DNA of 64,000 bases from the NCBI GenBank assembly GCA_003075315.1, contig QDFQ01000001.1:1035998-1099997 (forward strand), given 5' to 3'. Position numbers and translations under genes: made by a program. Positions 18,447-26,129 of the stretch are shown here, piece by piece. Source of the DNA: Arthrobacter sp. TPD3018 (lineage in GTDB: Bacteria > Pseudomonadota > Alphaproteobacteria > Sphingomonadales > Sphingomonadaceae). Under the pieces are notes generated by a model that made no database searches, had not been told where the DNA came from, and saw nothing but the letters and a program-made list of their open reading frames with translations. The stretch's first letter is position 1. Every line of letters starts with the position of its first letter.

Positions 18447-18842
18447 TCATTGCGGCCATGAGAAGGTCAGGCTGGTGCGATACCAGTTACCGGGATCGAT
18501 GGCGTCGACGGGGGTGCCGTTGCGCATCATGCTCGACACGAGGCCGGCGGAATATTGCTCGACCGATGGGCAGCCGATGGCGCGGGGTACAATGCGCCGC
18601 GGCTGGGACGTGGTGGAGAACAAGACCGCGAGATCGACCTTGAGTGTCCAGCCGCCGGCCGTCTGGATCGCGGCGGTGCAGCGACCGGCCTGGACCTCGC
18701 TCCGCACGAACGCGGACAGGTTTACGCCGTCATCGAAAACCCTGGTCGACGGCAGCGGGCGCAAGGTGCTCCAGTCCTGCGGCGGCATCGGTGCGGGCGA
18801 TGCGACGGCAAGCTGCGCTGCAAGGAACCATGCGATCATCAT
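18447..18842 (-). CDS. secreted protein of unknown function
   Basis: I do not recognise this 131-residue protein. It has a short signal peptide ([18 protein letters not shown]) and a mature part with two Cys (GRCTAA and RAIGCPS) that could form a disulfide. It ends [13 protein letters not shown], a beta-strand-like terminal motif. The first ATG overlaps the dut stop by four bases (ATGA), so it is translated with dut. A periplasmic role is likely. Its place between dut and moeB gives no functional hint. Confidence 0.75.
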   Translation of the reverse strand: MMIAWFLAAQLAVASPAPMPPQDWSTLRPLPSTRVFDDGVNLSAFVRSEVQAGRCTAAIQTAGGWTLKVDLAVLFSTTSQPRRIVPRAIGCPSVEQYSAGLVSSMMRNGTPVDAIDPGNWYRTSLTFSWPQ

Positions 18843-19282
18843 CGTCCAGTGGACCCGAATCCTCCGCTACCACGCGTAGTATCGTCCAAAGTTTCAACAC
18901 TTTCCAGTGTCGCCCGCTGGAAGGGGGCGGGCACGATCTGAGCGATACGGTCGCCGCGTGCGATCGGGAACGGGGCGTCGCCCAGATTGATCAGGATCAC
19001 CTTCACTTCGCCACGATAATCGCTGTCGATCGTCCCCGGCGTGTTGAGGCAGGTGATGCCGTGTTTCAGTGCGAGCCCCGATCGCGGGCGCACCTGGACC
19101 TCGAAACCGTCGGGGATCGCGAACGCGAAGCCGGTGGCGACCGCCGCCCGCGCGCCGGGGGCCAGGGTCAATGCCTCGGCCGCAACGACGTCCATGCCAG
19201 CCGCGCCATCGGTGGCATATGCTGGCAGGGGCAGGCCTTCGCCATGGGGCAGGCGCTGGATACGGATCGAGATGGCGGTCAT
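18839..19282 (-). CDS. dut: deoxyuridine 5'-triphosphate nucleotidohydrolase (dUTPase)
   Basis: Dut hydrolyses dUTP to dUMP, keeping uracil out of DNA and feeding dTMP synthesis. The 147-residue trimeric-type enzyme carries all five motifs: [47 protein letters not shown] and the C-terminal [10 protein letters not shown]. The start is ATG 19282. It follows coaBC with a 128-base gap and overlaps the next gene by four bases. The dfp(coaBC)-dut pairing is widespread in proteobacteria. Confidence 0.96.
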   Translation of the reverse strand: MTAISIRIQRLPHGEGLPLPAYATDGAAGMDVVAAEALTLAPGARAAVATGFAFAIPDGFEVQVRPRSGLALKHGITCLNTPGTIDSDYRGEVKVILINLGDAPFPIARGDRIAQIVPAPFQRATLESVETLDDTTRGSGGFGSTGR

Positions 19283-19410
19283 GGCATCGCTCTTAGCGCC
19301 CCGGCGCGGGACTTGTCGAATGTGGCACGATCAGCCGTCGTGGACGATGGCCACCTTGTTGCCCGTCGGATGGCCGTGCAGGTCGCTGGGTAATCGCGTC
19401 CTTCAGCCGA
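19283..19410. other. gap between coaBC and dut
   Basis: No gene of normal size is supported. In the leftward frame the sequence reads DLHGHPTGNKVAIVHDG then stop, without a convincing start codon or ribosome-binding site. It could be the tail of a decayed small gene. No terminator or promoter is obvious. Confidence 0.4.
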
Positions 19411-20592
19411 TCAGGACGTGGCGAAGGCGTCCGCGATGCGGGCGGCGATGCGTGTCGCGACATCATCCTTGCCCATGCGGTTCCACGATTCGACCCCGTC
19501 TGCCGTCACGAGGTGGACCGTGTTCGCATCACCGCCGAAGACATCGCCCGACACGTCGTTCGCGACGATCCAGTCGGCGCCCTTGCGATCGCGTTTGGCG
19601 CGAGCGTGCTCGATCACCTGTTCGGTTTCCGCCGCGAAGCCGACGACGAGACGGGGGCGGTTCGGCCCTTGCGCGACCGTAGCGAGGATATCGACGTTCT
19701 CGGTCAACACGAGCGCGGGCGGGGCGTTGCCCTTCTTGACCTTCTGCGGCGCCGCCTCGACGCGCCAGTCGGCGACCGCGGCGACCATCACGGCCGCGTC
19801 GGCGGGGAGTGCGGCCTGCACCGCGTCCGCCATATCCTGTGCCGACAGCACGTCCACACGTCGTACGCCTTTGGGCGTGGCGAGCTGGACCGGTCCCGCC
19901 ACCAGCGTCACCTCGGCCCCCAGTGCCGCGAGCGCACCGGCGATCGCGAAGCCTTGCTTCCCGGACGAGCGGTTGGCGATGTAGCGCACCGGATCGATCG
20001 CCTCATGCGTCGGGCCCGCAGTAACGAGGATATGGCGCCCGGAGAGGCGCGTATCGGCCGGGGCGAGCGCGCGGTCGATGGCTGCGGCGATCGCTTCGGG
20101 TTCGGGCAGGCGGCCGGGGCCATATTCACCGCAGGCCATCGTGCCCTCGTCCGGTTCCAGCACGGTAACGCCGTCGCGGCGCAGTTGCGCGACGTTGCGC
20201 GACGTTGCGGGATGCTGCCACATCCTCACGTTCATTGCTGGCGCGGCGAGAACGGGCTTGTCGGTTGCGAGCAGCAGTGTTGTTGCGAGATCATCGGCGA
20301 TTCCGGCCGCCATGCGCGCGATCAGGTCGGCGGTGGCGGGGGCAACGACGATCAGGTCGGCCTGGCGGCTGAGCTGGATATGGCCCATCTCCGCCTCGTC
20401 CTTCAGATCCCATAGACTGGTGTAGACCTGGTCCTCGCTCAGCGCCGCGAGCGTCATCGGCGTAACGAAATGGCTCGCCCCGTCGGTCATCACGCAGCGC
20501 ACCGCATAGCCGCGCTTTTTGAGCAGGCGGATCAGCTCGCACGCCTTGTACGCGGCGATGCCGCCGCCGACGATCAGGAGGACACGTTTCAT
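19411..20592 (-). CDS. coaBC: bifunctional phosphopantothenoylcysteine decarboxylase/synthetase
   Basis: CoaBC carries out two steps of coenzyme A synthesis: CTP-dependent joining of phosphopantothenate and cysteine, then flavin-dependent decarboxylation. The 393-residue protein has the N-terminal CoaC flavoprotein domain (VGGGIAAYKACELIRLL; catalytic PAMNVRMWQHPA) and the C-terminal CoaB Rossmann domain (VTAGPTHEAIDPVRYIANRS; later GFAAET and KKGADWIVAND-like region KGADWIVANDVS). ATG 20592 overlaps the stop of the upstream membrane-protein gene (ATGA). The longer open frame upstream to 21009 lies inside that gene and is not used. Confidence 0.96.
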   Translation of the reverse strand: MKRVLLIVGGGIAAYKACELIRLLKKRGYAVRCVMTDGASHFVTPMTLAALSEDQVYTSLWDLKDEAEMGHIQLSRQADLIVVAPATADLIARMAAGIADDLATTLLLATDKPVLAAPAMNVRMWQHPATSRNVAQLRRDGVTVLEPDEGTMACGEYGPGRLPEPEAIAAAIDRALAPADTRLSGRHILVTAGPTHEAIDPVRYIANRSSGKQGFAIAGALAALGAEVTLVAGPVQLATPKGVRRVDVLSAQDMADAVQAALPADAAVMVAAVADWRVEAAPQKVKKGNAPPALVLTENVDILATVAQGPNRPRLVVGFAAETEQVIEHARAKRDRKGADWIVANDVSGDVFGGDANTVHLVTADGVESWNRMGKDDVATRIAARIADAFATS

Positions 20593-21731
20593 CGCACGAT
20601 CCTTTTCACCGTGATCCGCCGCCGGTCGAACACGGCATTCGACAGGTCTCGCAGCGCATCGGGCACGAAGACGAGGCCGATCAGCAGCACCGGCGCGATC
20701 AGCAGGCCCCAATAGAAGGTGTCGAGCCGCCCGAAGACGCTCAGCACCAGCGCATAGCTGCTGAGCAGGACGACGATCCGCAGGCCCAGCCCCGTACTCC
20801 ACGCCGCCCAGCCGAACAGCGACAGGCCGACGAGGGGGGCTGCCAGCCACATCGGGAGCAGCGCCAGCCCCGTCGACAGCGTCATCGTCCGCACGAAGAA
20901 GCCGAAGCCGAGTTGCCCCGACCAGCCCGGCGACAGCGGGTCGAGCGGGCGGACGAAGGCGGCGACGGCATGCGCATGCAGCGCCAGGACTGCGGCGAGC
21001 AGCACGCAAGCGATGGCCCAGCCGATCGCTTCACGCCCGCGTCCCTCGACCAGCGCCATCGTCAGCATGACGATCAGGTACAGCCCCGCCGTTTCGCGGA
21101 TCACGGCGGCGGCAAGACCGATGGCGATGGCGGGCAACGGATCGCGGCTGCGGTAGAGCGCGAGCGACAGTGCAAGGAGGAGGCCGGCCCAGATCTCGTG
21201 GAAGGCGGACAGGCTCGGCTGAATGAAGGGTATCAGCCCCGCGCCGAGCAGCATCATCGCGACGATCCGCGGCGGCAGGCGCGTGAACACGCCGCGCAGC
21301 CGTACCCACCAGGCGACGACGACGGTCGCTGCCAGCAGATCGAGCAGCACCAATACCACCGGTCCTGGCAGCGCTGCCTCCACCACGGCAAGCGTCGGCA
21401 GCCGCACGGTGACGAAGGGCCTCAGCGGATAATCGCCCGCGCGCATCGCATCGATCGCGGCAGGATAATAGGACGCACCGTGGCGCACCGCCTCGACGAT
21501 GCCGTCGTACAAAGCGATATCGGTCTGGCCGTCGCCGACCCGCGCGCCGTCGGTCGCCGCAGTCGGGACCGGCGTCGCGAAGACCAGTAGCGTCGCGAGC
21601 AGCAGCCCGACGAGCGCCACCACCACCAACCAGGCATCGCGTACGTTCAGCCCGGCAAAGCGCGACGGGCGCGCGATCCAGAGCGGGACGAGCGGCCGGC
21701 GCAGCATCGGCGTCAGTGCAGCACCAGCCAT
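20589..21731 (-). CDS. polytopic membrane protein of unknown function
   Basis: The 380-residue protein has roughly nine to ten hydrophobic segments, beginning with AWLVVVALVGLLLATLLVF. Between segments it shows periplasmic-looking loops such as DGARVGDGQTDIALYDGI and RHGASYYPAAIDAMRAGDYP. The YYPAAIDAMRAGDYPLRPF loop resembles those of glycosyltransferase-87/DUF2029-type or other polyprenyl-linked mannosyltransferase membrane proteins, but I cannot place it firmly. It starts at ATG 21731, overlapping ubiB by 19 bases, or at ATG 21707, just past the ubiB stop. The stop overlaps coaBC. It is part of the ubi-coaBC-dut operon by position. Confidence 0.75.
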   Translation of the reverse strand: MAGAALTPMLRRPLVPLWIARPSRFAGLNVRDAWLVVVALVGLLLATLLVFATPVPTAATDGARVGDGQTDIALYDGIVEAVRHGASYYPAAIDAMRAGDYPLRPFVTVRLPTLAVVEAALPGPVVLVLLDLLAATVVVAWWVRLRGVFTRLPPRIVAMMLLGAGLIPFIQPSLSAFHEIWAGLLLALSLALYRSRDPLPAIAIGLAAAVIRETAGLYLIVMLTMALVEGRGREAIGWAIACVLLAAVLALHAHAVAAFVRPLDPLSPGWSGQLGFGFFVRTMTLSTGLALLPMWLAAPLVGLSLFGWAAWSTGLGLRIVVLLSSYALVLSVFGRLDTFYWGLLIAPVLLIGLVFVPDALRDLSNAVFDRRRITVKRIVR

Positions 21732-23248
21732 GTCGCCGCCACGCTGGCGCAGGCGGTCAGCACGGCAACGGCTGCATAGCGCCAGCCGCCACCGATGCGC
21801 ACGACCTCGATCTCGCGCAGCGGCGGGGCGGGGGGCTCGCCGCCGGGGGCGGGGTAGCGCGCCTCGATCCGTCGGATGAGGTCTGGCAGGCCGGCGATGG
21901 TGCGCACGTCCTGGATCAGGCGATCCGCGATCGCGGCTTCGGGGCCCAATTCGGTGCGGATCCATTCGCGCACGAACGGCGCGGCCGATTCCCACAAATT
22001 GATATCGGGATCGAGGCTGGTCGCCACGCCCTCCACCATCACCATCGTCTTCTGAAGCAGCAGCAGGTGCGGCTGCGTCACCATGTCGAAATCGCGGGTG
22101 ATGCTGAACAGGCCGTCGAGCATCATGCCGATCGACATGTCCTTCACCGGCAGGCCGCGCATCGGTTCGCCCACCGCACGCAGCGCGGTCGCGAACTCGG
22201 CGACGTTGTGGTGCGCGGGGACATAGCCCGCCTCGAAATGGATTTCGGCAACGCGGCGATAATTGCCGGTGATCAGGCCGTAGAGAATCTCCGCCAGCCA
22301 CACCCGCGCGCGCCGATCGATCCGGCCCATGATGCCGAAGTCGATCGCGGCGATCTTGTCGCCGGGCAGGGCGAACAGATTGCCCTGATGCATGTCGGCG
22401 TGGAAAAAGCCCTCGGCGATCGCCTGGCGAAGAAACGCCTGCACCAACGTGTTGGCGAGCTTCTTTACGTCATAGCCAGCGTCGATCAGCGCCTGACGGT
22501 TCGACAGCTTGATGCCGTCGATCCATTCCATTGTCAGCACGCGCGTCGACGAGCGCTGCCAGTCGATCGCGGGAACGACGAAATCGGGCTCTGCCGTCAT
22601 CGCCTCGGCGAGTTCGGAGGCGGAGGCGGCTTCACGCTGGAAGTTGAGTTCGCGCAACGTCCAGCGGCGGAAATTCTCGACCGTCAGGCGGGGGCGCAGG
22701 CGCTTGGCCTCGCCGCCCAGGCCTTCGAGCTGCGCGGCGGCCCATTGATAGGTGTCGATCGCGCGCGTGAAATCCGCCTCGACGCCGGGGCGCAGTACCT
22801 TCACCGCGACCTGCCGGCCATCGGTGGTGATCGCGCGATGGACCTGTGCGATCGACGCGGCGCCGACGGGAGTTTCGTCGATCTGAGCGAAGACGGCGCT
22901 CGGCGGACGGCCGAGGCTGGCCTCCATCGCGGCGCAGATCGTGTCGAAGGGGACGGGGGGCAGCTGGTCTTGCAGGCGCAGCAGGTCGTTCGCGGCGACG
23001 TCGCCGACGAGGTCCGGCCGGGTCGCGAGCGTCTGGCCGAGCTTGATCGCCGCGGGGCCGATCGCCTGGAAGGCATCGGCGTAGCGCGGGGTGGCCGGCA
23101 CGCGCGCACCGAAGCGCGCGACCCGGGCGAGGCGACGGACGGGGGCGGGGGTATTGCGGTCCTGCTCGATCCCGCGCAGCGCGCCGTGGCGCGCGAGGAT
23201 GCGGCCCCACTTCAGCAGTCGCCAGATATGGACGACGGAGGTCGTCAC
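21713..23248 (-). CDS. ubiB: UbiB atypical kinase/ATPase for ubiquinone synthesis
   Basis: UbiB is an ABC1/ADCK-family protein needed for ubiquinone synthesis or distribution at the inner membrane. The 511-residue product shows the family KxGQ motif (AIKLGQTLATRPDL), the Ala-rich loop GAASIAQVHRA, the VAVKVLRPG lysine, the HADMHQGNLF catalytic loop and AIDFGIMGRID. Two C-terminal helices end in YAAVAVLTACASVAATWLVL. The start is GTG 23248 with GGGAGGGG nine bases upstream; no ATG fits. It follows ubiE by 43 bases and overlaps the next gene. Confidence 0.95.
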   Translation of the reverse strand: MTTSVVHIWRLLKWGRILARHGALRGIEQDRNTPAPVRRLARVARFGARVPATPRYADAFQAIGPAAIKLGQTLATRPDLVGDVAANDLLRLQDQLPPVPFDTICAAMEASLGRPPSAVFAQIDETPVGAASIAQVHRAITTDGRQVAVKVLRPGVEADFTRAIDTYQWAAAQLEGLGGEAKRLRPRLTVENFRRWTLRELNFQREAASASELAEAMTAEPDFVVPAIDWQRSSTRVLTMEWIDGIKLSNRQALIDAGYDVKKLANTLVQAFLRQAIAEGFFHADMHQGNLFALPGDKIAAIDFGIMGRIDRRARVWLAEILYGLITGNYRRVAEIHFEAGYVPAHHNVAEFATALRAVGEPMRGLPVKDMSIGMMLDGLFSITRDFDMVTQPHLLLLQKTMVMVEGVATSLDPDINLWESAAPFVREWIRTELGPEAAIADRLIQDVRTIAGLPDLIRRIEARYPAPGGEPPAPPLREIEVVRIGGGWRYAAVAVLTACASVAATWLVLH

Positions 23249-23291
23249 GCGAGCGCCCCTCCCGCCCGGGAGAAGCAAGGCCGGTACGCCA

Positions 23292-24038
23292 TCAAATCTT
23301 CCAGCCCGAATGGATCGCGACGAGGCCGCCCATGATCGGCTCCACCTTCGTCCGCACGAAGCCGGCATCGGCGATCATGCCCTTGAACGTCGGCATGTCG
23401 GGGAAGCGGCGGATCGATTCGATCAGATAGCGATAGCTGTCGGCATCCTGCGCCAGCAGCTGGCCGAGCTTGGGCACCAATTTGTGCGAATAGCCGTCAT
23501 AGACTTCCTTGAACCCCGGCCAGGTCGTGGTCGAGAATTCGAGGCAGAAGAAGCGGCCGCCGCGGCGCAGCACGCGATGCGCCTCGCGCAACGCCTTCGG
23601 GATGTCGGTGACGTTCCGGATGCCGAAGGCGATGGTGTAGGCGTCGAAGAACTTGTCCGGGAAGGTCAGCGTCTCGGCATTCGCCTCGGTCCACACGAGG
23701 CTGTCGAGCCCGCGCTTGGCAGCGCGTTCCATGCCGACGGCGAGCATGTCGGGGTTGATGTCCGCGACCGTCACCGACGCGCCCGATTCCGCGATGCGGA
23801 AAGCGATGTCGCCGGTGCCCCCAGCCATGTCGAGCACCTGCTCGCCCTCGCGGGGTTGCAGCCGGCGGACGAAGCGGTCCTTCCACAGCCGGTGCATGCC
23901 GCCCGACATGGCGTCGTTCATCAGGTCGTAGTTTTTGGCGACGCTGGAAAAGACGCCGCCGACGCGGGCGGTTTTTTCTTCCGGCGCGACATCTTCGTAG
24001 CCGAAGGAGACGGTTCCGGTGGGGGCGGTATCGGTCAT
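23292..24038 (-). CDS. ubiE: ubiquinone/menaquinone C-methyltransferase
   Basis: UbiE adds the ring C-methyl group in ubiquinone synthesis using SAM. The 248-residue enzyme has the SAM-binding motif VLDMAGGTGDIAFRIAES, the family signature YDLMNDAMSGGMHRLWKD near residue 37 and TIAFGIRNVTDIPKALREAH. The ATG at 24038 has AGGGCGGG nine bases upstream. It is first in a leftward operon with ubiB. The upstream gap is filled by an unusual inverted-repeat-bounded element that begins 12 bases before the start codon. Confidence 0.96.
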   Translation of the reverse strand: MTDTAPTGTVSFGYEDVAPEEKTARVGGVFSSVAKNYDLMNDAMSGGMHRLWKDRFVRRLQPREGEQVLDMAGGTGDIAFRIAESGASVTVADINPDMLAVGMERAAKRGLDSLVWTEANAETLTFPDKFFDAYTIAFGIRNVTDIPKALREAHRVLRRGGRFFCLEFSTTTWPGFKEVYDGYSHKLVPKLGQLLAQDADSYRYLIESIRRFPDMPTFKGMIADAGFVRTKVEPIMGGLVAIHSGWKI

Positions 24039-24050
24039 GGCACCCGCCCT

Positions 24051-24318
24051 AGGGTCCAAATCCCATCAGAACAAGGATCGTGATCGTCCTGGGACGCCTG
24101 CCGACAAGGCGCGCGGCGCTGACGCCTGGCTGCGCCACGCGCAAGCCAGCGAAGGCGCCGGCGGGCTTCCCAGGACGACCGCGCAGCGGCGGGCCGGCTC
24201 TGGCGCCATGCGGCGTCGCCTCGTCGGTCGCGATGCTTTGGCATCGCTCCCTCCTTGCTCCTGGTCTGGCGTCAGAACCGGCTCCGTCCCGACCTTGTTC
24301 CGATGGGGTTTGGCCCCT
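24051..24318. repeat. 268-bp intergenic element bounded by 26-bp imperfect inverted repeats
   Basis: Positions 24051-24076 (agggtccaaatcccatcaga and acaagg) and 24293-24318 (ccttgttccgatggggtttg and gcccct) match as reverse complements at 23 of 26 bases. An inner perfect 11-bp inverted pair lies at 24084-24094 (tcgtcctggga) and 24168-24178 (tcccaggacga). The interior has no plausible gene. It fills most of the 326-base gap between divergent ubiE and mutM. It could be a MITE-like mobile remnant, a structured RNA, or paired regulatory sites. I saw no second copy in the window. Confidence 0.6.
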
Positions 24319-24364
24319 GGGCGATGGCTTGTGGCGGGGGCAAACGCTGCCTAGCTTTGGCGGC

Positions 24365-25180
24365 GTGCCAGAGCTTCCCGAAGTCGAAACCACCGTTCGC
24401 GGGCTGACCCCCGTCCTTGCGGGCCAGCGCCTGACCCATGTCGAGCCGCGCCGCGCCGATCTGCGCAAGGCGATTCCGGTCGATCTGCGCCAGCGGCTGA
24501 CGGGTGCCACGGTGACGGCGCTGGGCCGGCGCGCCAAATACGGGATGATCGATACCAATCGCGGCGACACGCTGATCTTCCACCTCGGTATGTCGGGGCG
24601 CTGGCGCGTCGACCCGGCCGAGCGACTCGCGCACGATCACCTGCTGATCGAGACGAGTGAGGGGCGTAGCCTGGCGCTCAACGACGCGCGGCGATTCGGC
24701 TTCCTCGATCTGTGGGAGACGGCGGCGATCGACGCGTATCCTCCCTTCGCGGCGATGGGGCCGGAGCCGCTGGGGGAGGGCTTCACCGGAGCCTATCTGC
24801 ACGATGCGTTGCAGGGCCGCGCGGCGCCGATCAAGGCGATGCTGCTCGACCAGCGGATCGTTGCGGGCCTCGGCAACATCTATGTGTGCGAAGCGCTCCA
24901 CGTGGCGCGGATTTCGCCGACGCGGCCGGCGGGGCAGATCTCCGCGAAGCGACTCGAGGCGCTGGCCGTGGCGGTGCGGGAGGTGTTGCTCGCGGCGATC
25001 GAGGCCGGCGGATCGACGCTGCGGGACTACGCCCGGCCGGACGGCGAGTTGGGGTATTTCTCCAAGCAATTCCTGGTCTATGGCCGCGAGGGGGAGCCGT
25101 GCGCGTGCGGCGGCACGGTGCAGCGCCGGGTGGATAGCGGGCGGTCGACCTTTTACTGTCCCAAGTGTCAGAAGGGGTAG
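24365..25180 (+). CDS. mutM: formamidopyrimidine-DNA glycosylase
   Basis: MutM (Fpg) removes 8-oxoguanine and other oxidised purines and cleaves the abasic site. The 271-residue enzyme starts at GTG 24365, so that Met removal leaves PELPEVETTVRGL with the catalytic proline and Glu. Other family parts are FHLGMSGRW, LNDARRFG, GNIYVCEALH and a C-terminal zinc finger with Cys at CACG and CPKC. The upstream open frame to 24080 is non-coding and would destroy the N-terminal proline, so it is rejected. It is divergent from ubiE. Confidence 0.97.
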   Translation: MPELPEVETTVRGLTPVLAGQRLTHVEPRRADLRKAIPVDLRQRLTGATVTALGRRAKYGMIDTNRGDTLIFHLGMSGRWRVDPAERLAHDHLLIETSEGRSLALNDARRFGFLDLWETAAIDAYPPFAAMGPEPLGEGFTGAYLHDALQGRAAPIKAMLLDQRIVAGLGNIYVCEALHVARISPTRPAGQISAKRLEALAVAVREVLLAAIEAGGSTLRDYARPDGELGYFSKQFLVYGREGEPCACGGTVQRRVDSGRSTFYCPKCQKG

Positions 25181-25197
25181 ATCGCTCCCCACGCCTT

Positions 25198-25293
25198 CGT
25201 CATTCCCGCGCAGGCGGGAATCCAGAGACGCTACCCTTTCGGTTTCCTCTCCGACGTTAGAGGTTATGGATCCCCGCCTTCGCGGGGATGCCG
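25198..25293. repeat. inverted pair of CCCGC-type palindromic repeats
   Basis: A unit at 25198-25226 contains cattcccgcgcaggcgggaa followed by tccaga. A second unit near 25266-25293 reads tggatccccgccttcgcggg and onward, in the opposite orientation. This is the same paired architecture seen at 3008-3090 and 27834-27911 but with a different core. It lies between mutM and the rpsT promoter. Confidence 0.6.
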
Positions 25294-25329
25294 ACCGAGC
25301 TTAGGGATGACGAAAGAGGGGCGAAACGG

Positions 25330-25358
25330 TTGACCCCGCCTCCCGCAATCGCTAAGGG
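25330..25358 (+). promoter_or_regulatory. probable rpsT promoter
   Basis: TTGACC (25330-25335), a 17-base spacer and TAAGGG (25353-25358) precede rpsT by 76 bases. The pair has the same layout as the ilvB and rpmH candidates. No other -35 of this quality is in the gap. Confidence 0.55.
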
Positions 25359-25434
25359 CGCTGCCTTCGAGACGGCGTAGGGTGTTCCCGGCGCCTCTTT
25401 CACATCGACCACATTACTCGCAAGGACGTACCGA

Positions 25435-25698
25435 ATGGCGAATACGCCGCAAGCCAAGAAGCGCATCCGTCGCAACGCACGCCGCGCCGAAATCAACGGC
25501 AACCGCGTCGGCCGCATCCGCACCTTCGTCAAGAAGGTCGAGTCGGCGCTTGCTTCGGGCGACAAGGCTGCGGCGACCACGGCGCTGTCGGCCGTTCAGC
25601 CGGAGCTGGCCCGTGGCGTCGCCAAGGGCGTGCTGCACAAGAACACCGCGAGCCGCAAGTTCGCGCGTCTGACCAAGGCCGTGACCGCGCTCGCCTGA
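25435..25698 (+). CDS. rpsT: 30S ribosomal protein S20
   Basis: The 87-residue basic protein binds 16S rRNA in the small subunit. It begins [20 protein letters not shown] and contains the typical [16 protein letters not shown] near the C-terminus. Length and sequence match bacterial S20. The promoter at 25330 and terminator at 25722 make it a single-gene unit. Adjacency to dnaA is usual in alphaproteobacteria. Confidence 0.98.
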   Translation: MANTPQAKKRIRRNARRAEINGNRVGRIRTFVKKVESALASGDKAAATTALSAVQPELARGVAKGVLHKNTASRKFARLTKAVTALA

Positions 25699-25721
25699 GC
25701 CGTCCTTCACGTCCGCAAATC

Positions 25722-25753
25722 AGCCCGTCGGGACCGTCCCGGCGGGCTTTTTT
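25722..25753 (+). terminator. rho-independent terminator of rpsT
   Basis: AGCCCGTCGGGA (25722-25733) pairs with TCCCGGCGGGCT (25737-25748) around a 3-base loop, with one G-U pair, followed by a run of T to 25753. It lies 24 bases after the rpsT stop. This is a strong rightward terminator. Confidence 0.92.
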
Positions 25754-26129
25754 GATGCCCAAAATGGATGGGTTTGGAACGAAAAGTGAAAGGCAGGACT
25801 CACCGCGATTCGTGCCCCGAGTCCGGCGTAGTCGCGGGTCTCGCGCCTTGAATTAATACAGCAAAACCAATGGTTTATAAGATTTCCGAACGCATTTCCG
25901 CGGGCGGAGGGCTGTCAATCCTCTTTATTTCAGGAATGTGACCTGCGGGGGGCTTGATCGACTCGGTGGAGGCTTCATAACTCGCCTTCACCGCGGCGCC
26001 GTTCTGGGCCAGCGGGGACTTGAACAGCGTGGGCATGCCGAACGGCCGGTGGTCGTAAGGGGGATCTGTCTGTCTGAACTACAGCCACTGGGGTGACACG
26101 CGTCGCTTCCGGTAACGAAGGGGCGTGCG
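25754..26129 (+). promoter_or_regulatory. dnaA upstream region
   Basis: This 376-base stretch has no gene. It is less GC-rich around 25848-25885 and contains a 13-bp dyad aaacca-a-tggttt (25864-25876). A weak promoter-like pair TTGATC, 16 bases, CATAAC lies about 150 bases before dnaA (near 25953-25980). I found no copies of the DnaA box TTATCCACA, so there is no support for an origin of replication here. It most likely holds the dnaA promoter and leader. Confidence 0.4.

Noticed and set aside
24080..24364. N-terminal extension of mutM
   Set aside because: It would destroy the essential N-terminal proline of the enzyme and is low-complexity sequence within the inverted-repeat element.
25754..26129. 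Possible origin of replication next to dnaA
   Set aside because: No TTATCCACA-type DnaA boxes and no AT-rich unwinding region are present. The gap is better explained as the dnaA promoter and leader.
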